This document shows positions 7,646-14,683 of a DNA stretch of 18,373 nucleotides, in pieces. The DNA is from Clostridium sp. CAG:389 (GTDB lineage Bacteria > Bacillota > Clostridia > TANB77 > CAG-508), in contig FR901946.1 of the NCBI GenBank assembly GCA_000438255.1, forward strand, positions 1-18,373, given 5' to 3'. Position numbers and translations under genes: made by a program. Positions within the stretch are counted from its first letter, which is position 1, and each line of letters begins with the position of its first letter. Under the pieces are notes generated by a model. It searched no databases and was not told where the DNA came from. It worked only from the letters and a program-made list of their open reading frames with translations.

Positions 7646-7675
7646 TTGACAATATACACCATAATAATGTATAAT
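7646..7675 (+). promoter_or_regulatory. Consensus sigma-A promoter for rpsU
   Basis: TTGACA (7646-7651) and TATAAT (7670-7675) match the consensus exactly, with an 18-bp spacer. They start a leader of about 65 nt ending in AAGGAGG (7731-7737). The leader has two weak stem candidates: GGAT/ATCC near 7690-7710, and ATAC/GTAT at about 7711-7724. Confidence 0.8.
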
Positions 7676-7746
7676 GTATAGCGTATATAGGATAAGGAAG
7701 AAAATCCCAAATACATTCTCGTATGACCGGAAGGAGGGGAATATAA

Positions 7747-7917
7747 ATGTCAGAAATAAAAGTTAATAATGGAAATATAGAAGATGCCTTAAAAAGGTTT
7801 AAAAGACAATGCGCACGTAATGGAGTTTTACAAGAAGTACGTAAAAGAGAACATTATGAAAAACCAAGTGTAAAAAGAAAGAAAAAATCAGAGGCAGCAA
7901 GAAAAAGAAAATTTTAA
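7747..7917 (+). CDS. rpsU: 30S ribosomal protein bS21
   Basis: Small-subunit ribosomal protein near the mRNA exit/anti-Shine-Dalgarno region, involved in initiation. It is only 56 residues: MSEIKVNNGNIEDALKRFKR, then QCARNGVLQEVRKREHYEKP and a Lys/Arg-rich end SVKRKKKSEAARKRKF. The family pattern is clear: a start with S-x-I/V-x-V, a basic ALKRFKR helix, the GVLQEVRKREHYEKPSVKRKKK core, and a basic tail that binds rRNA. The ATG at 7747 lies 9 nt after AAGGAGG (7731-7737). It is a stand-alone unit with a consensus promoter just upstream and a strong terminator just downstream. The yqeY gene that follows rpsU in many Bacillota is absent. Confidence 0.95.
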   Translation: MSEIKVNNGNIEDALKRFKRQCARNGVLQEVRKREHYEKPSVKRKKKSEAARKRKF

Positions 7918-7927
7918 TTACATAATA

Positions 7928-7979
7928 AAAGGTGGAAGTTTTGAATCAAATAAGACATTCTTAACTTCTACCTTTTTTG
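7928..7979 (+). terminator. Strong intrinsic terminator after rpsU
   Basis: A 13-bp stem, AAAGGTGGAAGTT (7928-7940) with AACTTCTACCTTT (7963-7975, one G-U pair), has a 22-nt loop and is followed by a T-rich run to 7979. Confidence 0.85.
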
Positions 7980-7988
7980 TATTAAAAA

Positions 7989-8002
7989 ATCCAAATTTGG
8001 AT
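7989..8002. promoter_or_regulatory. Perfect 14-bp palindrome upstream of ymfF
   Basis: ATCCAAATTTGGAT is a perfect dyad between the rpsU terminator and ymfF. It may be an operator for a dimeric regulator, but no regulator can be named. Confidence 0.35.
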
Positions 8003-8026
8003 AAAATAAAAATATTAGTAAAGAAA

Positions 8027-8055
8027 CGGAAATAAGGGCCAGGACTCTAATTCCG
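8027..8055 (+). other. Leader stem-loop upstream of ymfF
   Basis: CGGAA (8027-8031) pairs with TTCCG (8051-8055), and an inner AGGG/CTCT pairing is possible. This short G/C-containing patch stands out from its AT-rich surroundings. It lies about 40 nt before the TTG start. No known riboswitch pattern is recognised. Confidence 0.3.
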
Positions 8056-8096
8056 AGAAATGTTAGAGAAAAAGCAAAAGAAGGGAATGATATTTA

Positions 8097-9365
8097 TTGG
8101 AATATAAACAAACAGAGATAAAAAAAGGAATTAAACTTCATACAATAAAAACAGATAAATTTAAAACAAATTTAATAGCAATAATGTTAACAACAAAATT
8201 AAATAGAGAAAACGTTACAAAAAATGCATTAATACCAACAGTTTTAAAAAGAGGAACAAAAAATTTAAAAACACAAGAAGAAATAAATAAAAAATTAGAA
8301 GAAATGTATGGAGCAAGCTTAGACTGTGGCCTAGATAAAACAGGAGACAATCAAGTTTTGAAATTTTATATTGAGACAGTAAATGATGAATTTCTACCAC
8401 AAGAAGCGGAAAATATGTTAAAAACATCTTTGGAAGAAATATTTGAATTTGTTTTCAATCCATATTTAGAAAATAATTGTTTTAAGAAAGAATATGTTGA
8501 ACAAGAAAAAGAAAATTTAAAACAAATAATAGAAGGAAAAATAGATAATAAAGCTAGATATTCATTAGATAGATGTATAGAGGAAATGTATAAAGACAAA
8601 CCATTTGGGTTATATAAATATGGATATATAGAAGATATGAAAAATATAGATGAAGAAAATCTATATGAATATTATCAAAAGTTAATAAATGAATGTAAAA
8701 TAGATATATTTGTGTCAGGAATAGTTGATGAGAATACTGAAAACGTCATAAAAAATAATGAAAATATAGCTAAATTAGGAGAAAGAGAACCACAATATAA
8801 TAGACCAGAAATTGTAGCAAAAAAATCAGAAAAAGAAAAAGATATTCAAGAATCAATGGAAGTAACACAAGGAAAATTAATAATAGGAATGGACTTAGAT
8901 ATTGATGATGATAATTTAAGATATGATGTAATGATTTATAATAGTTTGTTTGGAGGAAGTGCAAATTCAAAATTGTTCCAAAACGTACGTGAGAAGGCAA
9001 GTTTGGCATATACAGCAAGTTCAAGTTATTATAGATTTAAAAATAATATTTTTATAAATTGTGGAATTGAAATTCCAAATTATGAAAAAGCACTAGAAAT
9101 AATCAAACAACAAATAGAGGACATGAAAAAAGGCGATTTTACTGATGAAGAAGTAGAAAATGCTAAAAAAGGAATAATCGCGTCAATCAAAACTATTGAT
9201 GATGAACAAGATACAGAAATAACTTACTTTTTTAGCCAAGAATTATCACAAAACAAGTGTGATATAGAACAATATATTAATAGAATAGCAGTTGTCAATA
9301 AAGAAAATGTTATTGAAATAGCTAATAAAGTTAGTATAAACACAATATACTTCTTAAAAGATTAA
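8097..9365 (+). CDS. ymfF: M16 peptidase-like protein YmfF (EF-P modification-associated, non-catalytic partner)
   Basis: A 422-residue pitrilysin-family (M16) protein. At the position where active M16 enzymes carry HxxEH it reads ALIPTVLKRGTKNLKTQEE, so the zinc site is absent, as in Bacillus YmfF. The C-terminal half keeps the family block NVREKASLAYTASSSYYRFKNN, used for folding and partner contact. In B. subtilis, YmfF and YmfH are linked to 5-aminopentanol modification of elongation factor P; that function is carried over here by homology. M16 proteins of this type commonly act as active/inactive pairs, which fits the neighbouring ymfH, 108 nt downstream. The start is a TTG at 8097, about 11 nt after AAGGG (8081-8085). 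The next in-frame ATG would remove the first conserved strand (GIKLHTIKTDKFKTN). No clear promoter was found upstream. Confidence 0.85.
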   Translation: MEYKQTEIKKGIKLHTIKTDKFKTNLIAIMLTTKLNRENVTKNALIPTVLKRGTKNLKTQEEINKKLEEMYGASLDCGLDKTGDNQVLKFYIETVNDEFLPQEAENMLKTSLEEIFEFVFNPYLENNCFKKEYVEQEKENLKQIIEGKIDNKARYSLDRCIEEMYKDKPFGLYKYGYIEDMKNIDEENLYEYYQKLINECKIDIFVSGIVDENTENVIKNNENIAKLGEREPQYNRPEIVAKKSEKEKDIQESMEVTQGKLIIGMDLDIDDDNLRYDVMIYNSLFGGSANSKLFQNVREKASLAYTASSSYYRFKNNIFINCGIEIPNYEKALEIIKQQIEDMKKGDFTDEEVENAKKGIIASIKTIDDEQDTEITYFFSQELSQNKCDIEQYINRIAVVNKENVIEIANKVSINTIYFLKD

Positions 9366-9444
9366 TAAAAAATCGAAAGACAATAAGAAAATTATTTTAG
9401 ATTTGGCAGACAAAATTTTAAAAAAATTTTGGATGACGATGAGA

Positions 9445-9460
9445 GAACGAAGTGAACGAA
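9445..9460 (+). repeat. Short direct repeat at the ymfH ribosome binding site
   Basis: GAACGAA occurs at 9445-9451 and 9454-9460, with a 9-bp period. The second copy overlaps the AAAGGAAG ribosome binding site of ymfH. Function unknown. Confidence 0.4.
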
Positions 9461-9473
9461 AGGAAGAAAAATA

Positions 9474-10745
9474 ATGCAAGTTATTGAAAATTTAAAAGTC
9501 AAAGAAAAATTATACACAGAAAAATTAGAAAACGGCCTAACAGTAATGATAATCCCCAAAAAAGGAATCCAAAAAAAATACATCATATGGGGAACAAACT
9601 ACGGCTCAAATGACAGCACATTTATAGTACCAGGAGAAACCAAAATCACGGAAGTACCAAAAGGTGTAGCACACTTTTTAGAACACAAAATGTTTGAACA
9701 AGAAAACGGAAAAAACAGTTTAGATGTTCTTACAGCATTAGGAGTTAATGCAAATGCATACACAACAAACAATCACACAGCATATTTATATGAATGCACA
9801 GATAATTTTTATGAAGCACTAGACGAATTTATGGACTATGTTCAACACCCATATTTTACTGATGAAAATGTTGAAAAAGAAAAAGGAATTATTGGGCAAG
9901 AAATTATGATGTATGACGATTATCCTGACTGGAAAGTATATTTAAATGCATTAGAATGCATGTATCACAAAAATCAAGTAAAACTTGATATTACAGGAAC
10001 TGTTGAAACGATAAGTCATATTGATAAAGAAATATTATATAAATGTTACAATACTTTTTACAATCCTTCAAACATGGCAATGGTTATATCAGGAGATTTT
10101 GAACCTGAAAAATTATTAGAAGAAATTAAGAAAAGACTAATATACAAAAAAGCAAATGGTGAAATTAAAAGAATTTTTGAAGATGAACCAAAAGAAATAG
10201 TAAAAGAAAAAGTAGTTCAAAATATGGAAGTTAGTCAACCACTTTATGCTATTGGCATAAAAGACGTACCAGCTGAGCAAAAAGAAAAAGTAAAAAAACA
10301 TATATCAATAGAAGTATTACTAAATTTGTTAATAGGTGCAAGTTCAGAATTATATAAAGAATTATATGATATGGGAAATTGTTATTCAACACCAAGTATT
10401 GAGTATGAATTTGATAAAAATTATGCACATATTTTAATTATAGGACAGTCAACTGAACCAGAAAAATTGTATAATATGTTCAAGGAAGAAGTTAGAAAAT
10501 TTATACAAAATGGTGTTAATGAGAAAGATTTTGAGAGAATAAAAAAGATGATTTATGGTGAATATGTGAAAGAATATGATGATGTAGTTAACATTTCTAG
10601 AATGTTTTTGTCAGATTATTTTAAAGGTATAAATAGTTTTGACTATTTAGAGGAAATAAACACAATAAATGTAGAATATTTAAATCAAGTGTTAAAAGAT
10701 GTGTTTAATGAAAAAAATATGATATTATCTGTTGTAAAAAATTAG
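9474..10745 (+). CDS. ymfH: M16 zinc peptidase YmfH (EF-P modification-associated, catalytic partner)
   Basis: A 423-residue M16 family zinc metallopeptidase with the inverted zinc motif HFLEH at 67-71 (ligands H67 and H71, catalytic base E70). The downstream block EKEKGIIGQEI has the third ligand E143 and conserved E136, seven residues apart as in pitrilysin. NAYTTNNHTAYLY (94-106) and the C-terminal LYDMGNCYSTPSIEYEF block also fit the family. It is the likely active half of the YmfF/YmfH pair. In Bacillus both are needed for full modification of EF-P, and the reductase YmfI that completes that set is not in this window. ATG 9474 follows AAAGGAAG (9459-9466). The first ~110 codons use noticeably more C-ending codons (AAC, ATC, TAC, CAC) than the rest, which is odd within one gene. 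A strong terminator follows. Confidence 0.92.
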   Translation: MQVIENLKVKEKLYTEKLENGLTVMIIPKKGIQKKYIIWGTNYGSNDSTFIVPGETKITEVPKGVAHFLEHKMFEQENGKNSLDVLTALGVNANAYTTNNHTAYLYECTDNFYEALDEFMDYVQHPYFTDENVEKEKGIIGQEIMMYDDYPDWKVYLNALECMYHKNQVKLDITGTVETISHIDKEILYKCYNTFYNPSNMAMVISGDFEPEKLLEEIKKRLIYKKANGEIKRIFEDEPKEIVKEKVVQNMEVSQPLYAIGIKDVPAEQKEKVKKHISIEVLLNLLIGASSELYKELYDMGNCYSTPSIEYEFDKNYAHILIIGQSTEPEKLYNMFKEEVRKFIQNGVNEKDFERIKKMIYGEYVKEYDDVVNISRMFLSDYFKGINSFDYLEEINTINVEYLNQVLKDVFNEKNMILSVVKN

Positions 10746-10765
10746 ATGAAAATATTGTTGAAGAT

Positions 10766-10806
10766 ACAGCATAAAAATTGAAAAATATTTTATGCTGTTT
10801 TCTTTT
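10766..10806 (+). terminator. Strong intrinsic terminator after ymfH
   Basis: A perfect 11-bp stem, ACAGCATAAAA (10766-10776) with TTTTATGCTGT (10788-10798), has an 11-nt loop and is followed by TTTCTTTT. Confidence 0.85.
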
Positions 10807-10815
10807 GATTTTCTA

Positions 10816-10822
10816 TGTCGAA
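10816..10822 (+). promoter_or_regulatory. Candidate Spo0A box upstream of the Spo0E-like gene
   Basis: TGTCGAA matches the Spo0A-box core (TGNCGAA) exactly. It lies about 50 bp upstream of the -35 hexamer of the Spo0E-like gene. A 7-bp match can arise by chance, so this is only suggestive. Confidence 0.4.
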
Positions 10823-10871
10823 AAATGTGGAAAAAGCTTGTACGAAAGTTGGGAAAAACCGTTGAAAATAC

Positions 10872-10900
10872 TTGACTTGGAGAATTTTATGTGATAATTT
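10872..10900 (+). promoter_or_regulatory. Promoter for the Spo0E-like gene
   Basis: TTGACT (10872-10877) is followed 17 bp later by TAATTT (10895-10900). An overlapping alternative -10, GATAAT at 10893-10898 with an upstream TG, would have a 15-bp spacer. Confidence 0.5.
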
Positions 10901-10942
10901 ATAAGTATACGAATGAGAAAAATTGAAAAAGGAGAGATTGAT

Positions 10943-11104
10943 ATGTTAAATGAGGAAATTTGTAAATTGAGAGATAAATTGAATAAAAGCATCGAAAATG
11001 GTGATGATTATTCTATTACATATAAATTAAGTATTGAACTGGATGAGCTTATTGCAAAATATTATAGAGATTTGAAAAAGGCTTGTGATAGGACAAGTGT
11101 TTAA
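10943..11104 (+). CDS. Spo0E-family aspartyl-phosphate phosphatase-like small protein
   Basis: A 53-residue helical protein. The segment EEICKLRDKLNKSI (4-17), a short turn, and YKLSIELDELIAKYY (27-41) contain the Spo0E signature SxxLDxLIxxY (S30, L33, D34, L36, I37, Y40). Spo0E proteins dephosphorylate Spo0A~P and delay sporulation. Many small paralogues exist in Bacillota, and some have unknown targets. An ATG at 10913 would add ten residues, but ATG 10943 has AAAGGAG at 10928-10934, 8 nt away, and gives the usual family start. The gene is a single unit with its own promoter and a weak terminator. A Spo0A-box heptamer lies upstream. The host may therefore have, or have kept remnants of, a Spo0A phosphorelay. 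Confidence 0.85.
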   Translation: MLNEEICKLRDKLNKSIENGDDYSITYKLSIELDELIAKYYRDLKKACDRTSV

Positions 11105-11119
11105 AAAAATAAACAAAAG

Positions 11120-11145
11120 ACAGACTGTATAAGCCTGTTTTTTTC
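11120..11145 (+). terminator. Weak terminator after the Spo0E-like gene
   Basis: ACAG (11120-11123) and CTGT (11135-11138) form a short stem that A-rich and T-rich flanks can extend, followed by a long T-rich run. The core is only 4 bp. Confidence 0.4.
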
Positions 11146-11157
11146 TTTTTCTTTCCC

Positions 11158-11186
11158 TTGCAAAAATCTCGAAAATAATATATAAT
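11158..11186 (+). promoter_or_regulatory. Sigma-A-type promoter for the SNF2 gene
   Basis: TTGCAA (11158-11163) and consensus TATAAT (11181-11186) are 17 bp apart. The leader is about 80 nt and otherwise unremarkable. Confidence 0.65.
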
Positions 11187-11271
11187 AGTACATCAAGAAT
11201 AGGAGAAAAAGGTTGAAAAATTTAATTGTTTACAACCAGATTTGTGCATTGAGAAGGGAATGAGATTTTAA

Positions 11272-14200
11272 ATGCTAGTAAACGAAGATATAATAGAACA
11301 ATTATGTATAGATGCAGGAAGTATAAGAACACAAAAAGCAAGAAAATATCAAATGATGGGAAAAGTAGTAATAACAAAAGTAGAATATGAAAATCAAAAC
11401 AATTTTGAGATACATGCAAGAGTATACGGGACAGATGAATATGATACATATGTAGAAGTGAAAAATGGAGAAGTAGAAGAAATTAGCTGTAATTGTCCAG
11501 ATTATTACAATACATATGGCGTATGTAAACACAGTTTAGCATCAGTTTTAGAATTTAATCAAAATGGATTTCAGGACATAAAAAATCCAGATAAAACTCA
11601 AAGCCCAAATAACAGTTTAAAACAAAATAGCAGAAATATAAACAAATATAATAGTTTTCATCAAATTGTAAAAAAACTATACAATGAGGAATTAGAAAAA
11701 ATAGATTCAGATATAGATATAGAACTAAAAAATAAAGGAACTATAAAAATAGAACCACAAATAATATATGATAAGTTTACTAGAGAAATGAAAATAGAAT
11801 TTAAAATTGGAAATAAAAGAATGTACAAACTAAAAAATTTATCAGAATTTTATACAAGAATGATAAATAAAGAATTTTATAAATATGGAGATAAACTTGA
11901 ATTTGTACATACACGAGAAGTATTTGAAGAAAATAGCCAAAAGTTGTTAGATTTCATTATGAAATATGCAGAAGTAATAGCATACACAAATTCATCAGCA
12001 AACTCAAATTATAGATATTATGGAAAAGCCCTAAACGAAAGTTCAATAATTATTGGGAATACAGCAATTGATGAATTATTTAAAACATTAGAAAATAAAA
12101 CAATTCTAATTACAAGAGAATATGAAAAACAAAATATACAATTTGTAAATGAAAATCCTGAAATGGAATTTAGGTTAGAAAAAGTAGAAAATGACGAATA
12201 TAGGATAATAGCAGATTTTGATATATTCAGTACAGTTGTTTTAAAAGGAAAAGAATACAAATATGTATTAACAGATGAAAAACTATATAGATGCAATAAA
12301 GAATTTGAAAATACAACATTAAGACTTTTAAAAGTATTTAGAGAAAATTACCTAACACAAATATCACTTGGAAGAGACGAATTAGGCGAATTGTTTTCAG
12401 TCATACTTTCAAAAGTAAAAAATGCTATAAAAATAGAACCAGAACTATTAGAAGAGATAAAAGAATATGAACCTGAAAAACTAGGAGTAAAAGTATTTTT
12501 AGACTATGATAAAAATAATTACTTGGTAGCAGATGTAAGATTATGTTATGGTGAAAACGAATTTAATCCATTAAATGAAAAAGAAGAAAAAGAATTCAAA
12601 CATTCAAGAAATCTTATAGAAGAAACAAAAGCAATGAACATTTTTAGAAAAACAGGATTTATGTTTGATGTAAAAAATTTAAAATTCATATTACCAGATG
12701 AAGATAAAATATATGATTTTTTAACAAATGACATCAATTACTATATGAAAAAATTTGAGGTACTTGCAACAGACAATTTTAAAGCAAAAGAAATCACAAA
12801 GCCAAAGATAGGATCAGTAGGTGTAAGAGTTGAAAATAATCTTTTAGAAATAGATATGGATAAATTAAATATAGATTTAAGCCAATTAGAAGATATTTTA
12901 CAAAAATATAAATTGAAGAAAAAATATTATAGACTAAAAGATGGAAGCTTTCTAGATTTGCAAGAAAGTAATGAAATTGATTTTATTGATAAACTAATTT
13001 CTGGTACAGATGTTGATTATAAAGAACTAGAAAGCGGAACAATTAGATTACCAGTTAATAGAACATTATATTTAAATCAACTTTTAAAAGAAATAAAAGG
13101 TACAGAAATAGTAAAAAATAAAGAATATAAAAGCATAATAAATGGACTAGATAAAAATCTATTAGATGAAGACGAAAAAATACCAAAAGAAGTAGAACAA
13201 ATATTAAGACCATATCAAAAAACAGGCTTCAAATGGCTAAAAACACTTGATAGGTACAAATTTGGAGGAATACTTGCAGATGATATGGGACTTGGGAAAA
13301 CAATTCAAATGATTTCTATTTTATTAGATTATAAGCAAAATATAGAAGAACCAAAAACAAGTATAGTGGTATCTCCAAGTTCATTATCACTAAACTGGAA
13401 AAACGAAATAGAAAAATTTGCACCAGAATTAAAAATAAAAGTAATTAGGGGAACAGCAGAAGAAAGAAAAAATCTTATAAATCAATTAGAAAAATATGAT
13501 GTAATTATAACTTCATATGATTTGTTAAAAAGAGATATTGATGTATATAAAGATAAAAAATACTGTTTTAAATATATAATAGCAGATGAAGCACAATATT
13601 TAAAAAATAATACTACAAAAAATGCAAAAGCAATAAAAGTATTAAATGCAGAAACAAGATTTGCACTAACAGGAACACCAATAGAGAATTCGTTAGCAGA
13701 ATTATGGTCAATATTTGATTTAATAATGCCTGGATATTTGTTTAGTTATAAAGAATTTAAAGCAACATATGAAATGCCAATTGTAAGAGATGAAGACAAA
13801 GATGCAATGAATAAATTAAAAATGTTGATAGAACCATTTGTATTAAGAAGAACAAAAAAAGAAGTTTTAACAGAATTGCCAGAAAAAACAATAACAGTTT
13901 TAAATAATGAAATGGAAGAGGAACAAAGAAACATATATTTATCATATTTAGTCCAAGCAAAACAAGAATTACAAGATGAAATTAATGTAAATGGATATGA
14001 AAAAAGCCAAATAAAAATACTTGCAGCACTTACAAGATTAAGACAAATATGCTGTCATCCAGGCTTATTTATAGAAGATTATAAAGGTGGAAGTAGTAAA
14101 TTAGATCAATGTATGGAAATAGTAGAAGATGGTATAACAGCAGGACACAAAATTTTACTATTTTCAACATATACATCAATGTTTGAAATATTAGAAAAAG

Positions 14201-14604
14201 AACTTAATAAAAGAGATATTAAATATTTTAAATTAACAGGAAGTACAAAAGTTGATGAAAGGATAGAATTGGTAGATGAGTTCAATCAGAATAAAGACAT
14301 AAGTGTATTTTTAATATCATTAAAAGCAGGAGGAACAGGACTTAACTTGATTGGAGCAGATATGGTTATACACTATGATCCATGGTGGAATTTATCAGCA
14401 GAAAATCAAGCAACAGATAGAGCTTATAGAATTGGACAAAAAAATAATGTTCAAGTATATAAATTAATAACAAAAGATTCAATTGAAGAAAAAATCTATG
14501 AACTTCAACAACGAAAGGCAGAACTTACTGATAATATGCTTAGCACGCAAACTACTTTTATTAATAAATTGTCAAAGGATGATATTATGAACTTGTTTAG
14601 TTAA
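11272..14604 (+). CDS. SWIM zinc-finger SNF2-family ATPase/helicase
   Basis: A 1110-residue Swi2/Snf2 DNA translocase. An N-terminal SWIM zinc finger has C73, C75, C85 and H87 (CNCPDYYNTYGVCKH). A long bacterial SNF2-associated region follows to about residue 640. The ATPase core begins ILRPYQKTGFKWLK (644-657). Motif I is DDMGLGKT (670-677), motif II DEAQ (772-775), motif III ALTGTPIENSLAELW. The second RecA lobe has SLKAGGTGLNL and motif VI QATDRAYRIGQ (1046-1056). Length and order match the SNF2-plus-SWIM proteins widespread in Bacillota and Clostridia. Such enzymes move along duplex DNA and remodel protein-DNA complexes; HepA/RapA-type members recycle RNA polymerase. The partner here is unknown. 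No methylase or nuclease gene lies beside it, so a defence role is not indicated. ATG 11272 is some 14 nt from the nearest AAGGG (11253-11257), so initiation may be weak. Confidence 0.92.
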   Translation: MLVNEDIIEQLCIDAGSIRTQKARKYQMMGKVVITKVEYENQNNFEIHARVYGTDEYDTYVEVKNGEVEEISCNCPDYYNTYGVCKHSLASVLEFNQNGFQDIKNPDKTQSPNNSLKQNSRNINKYNSFHQIVKKLYNEELEKIDSDIDIELKNKGTIKIEPQIIYDKFTREMKIEFKIGNKRMYKLKNLSEFYTRMINKEFYKYGDKLEFVHTREVFEENSQKLLDFIMKYAEVIAYTNSSANSNYRYYGKALNESSIIIGNTAIDELFKTLENKTILITREYEKQNIQFVNENPEMEFRLEKVENDEYRIIADFDIFSTVVLKGKEYKYVLTDEKLYRCNKEFENTTLRLLKVFRENYLTQISLGRDELGELFSVILSKVKNAIKIEPELLEEIKEYEPEKLGVKVFLDYDKNNYLVADVRLCYGENEFNPLNEKEEKEFKHSRNLIEETKAMNIFRKTGFMFDVKNLKFILPDEDKIYDFLTNDINYYMKKFEVLATDNFKAKEITKPKIGSVGVRVENNLLEIDMDKLNIDLSQLEDILQKYKLKKKYYRLKDGSFLDLQESNEIDFIDKLISGTDVDYKELESGTIRLPVNRTLYLNQLLKEIKGTEIVKNKEYKSIINGLDKNLLDEDEKIPKEVEQILRPYQKTGFKWLKTLDRYKFGGILADDMGLGKTIQMISILLDYKQNIEEPKTSIVVSPSSLSLNWKNEIEKFAPELKIKVIRGTAEERKNLINQLEKYDVIITSYDLLKRDIDVYKDKKYCFKYIIADEAQYLKNNTTKNAKAIKVLNAETRFALTGTPIENSLAELWSIFDLIMPGYLFSYKEFKATYEMPIVRDEDKDAMNKLKMLIEPFVLRRTKKEVLTELPEKTITVLNNEMEEEQRNIYLSYLVQAKQELQDEINVNGYEKSQIKILAALTRLRQICCHPGLFIEDYKGGSSKLDQCMEIVEDGITAGHKILLFSTYTSMFEILEKELNKRDIKYFKLTGSTKVDERIELVDEFNQNKDISVFLISLKAGGTGLNLIGADMVIHYDPWWNLSAENQATDRAYRIGQKNNVQVYKLITKDSIEEKIYELQQRKAELTDNMLSTQTTFINKLSKDDIMNLFS

Positions 14605-14683
14605 TGCCATTTTAGGGACTTATCTTTTTGGAGATTAGTTAGTTTGTAAGAAAAAAACATAACAATAGAGAGGAAATAATGAA

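Noticed and set aside
9409..9436. Terminator between ymfF and ymfH
   Set aside because: The AAAATTTT runs here are simple AT-rich sequence with no G/C stem, so co-transcription of the pair remains likely.
10913..10942. Earlier ATG for the Spo0E-like gene
   Set aside because: No binding site upstream, and the AAAGGAG serving ATG 10943 would fall inside the coding region.
14605..14683. Promoter or terminator between the SNF2 gene and trmFO
   Set aside because: No convincing -35/-10 pair or hairpin was found in this 79-nt gap, so read-through from the SNF2 gene is possible.
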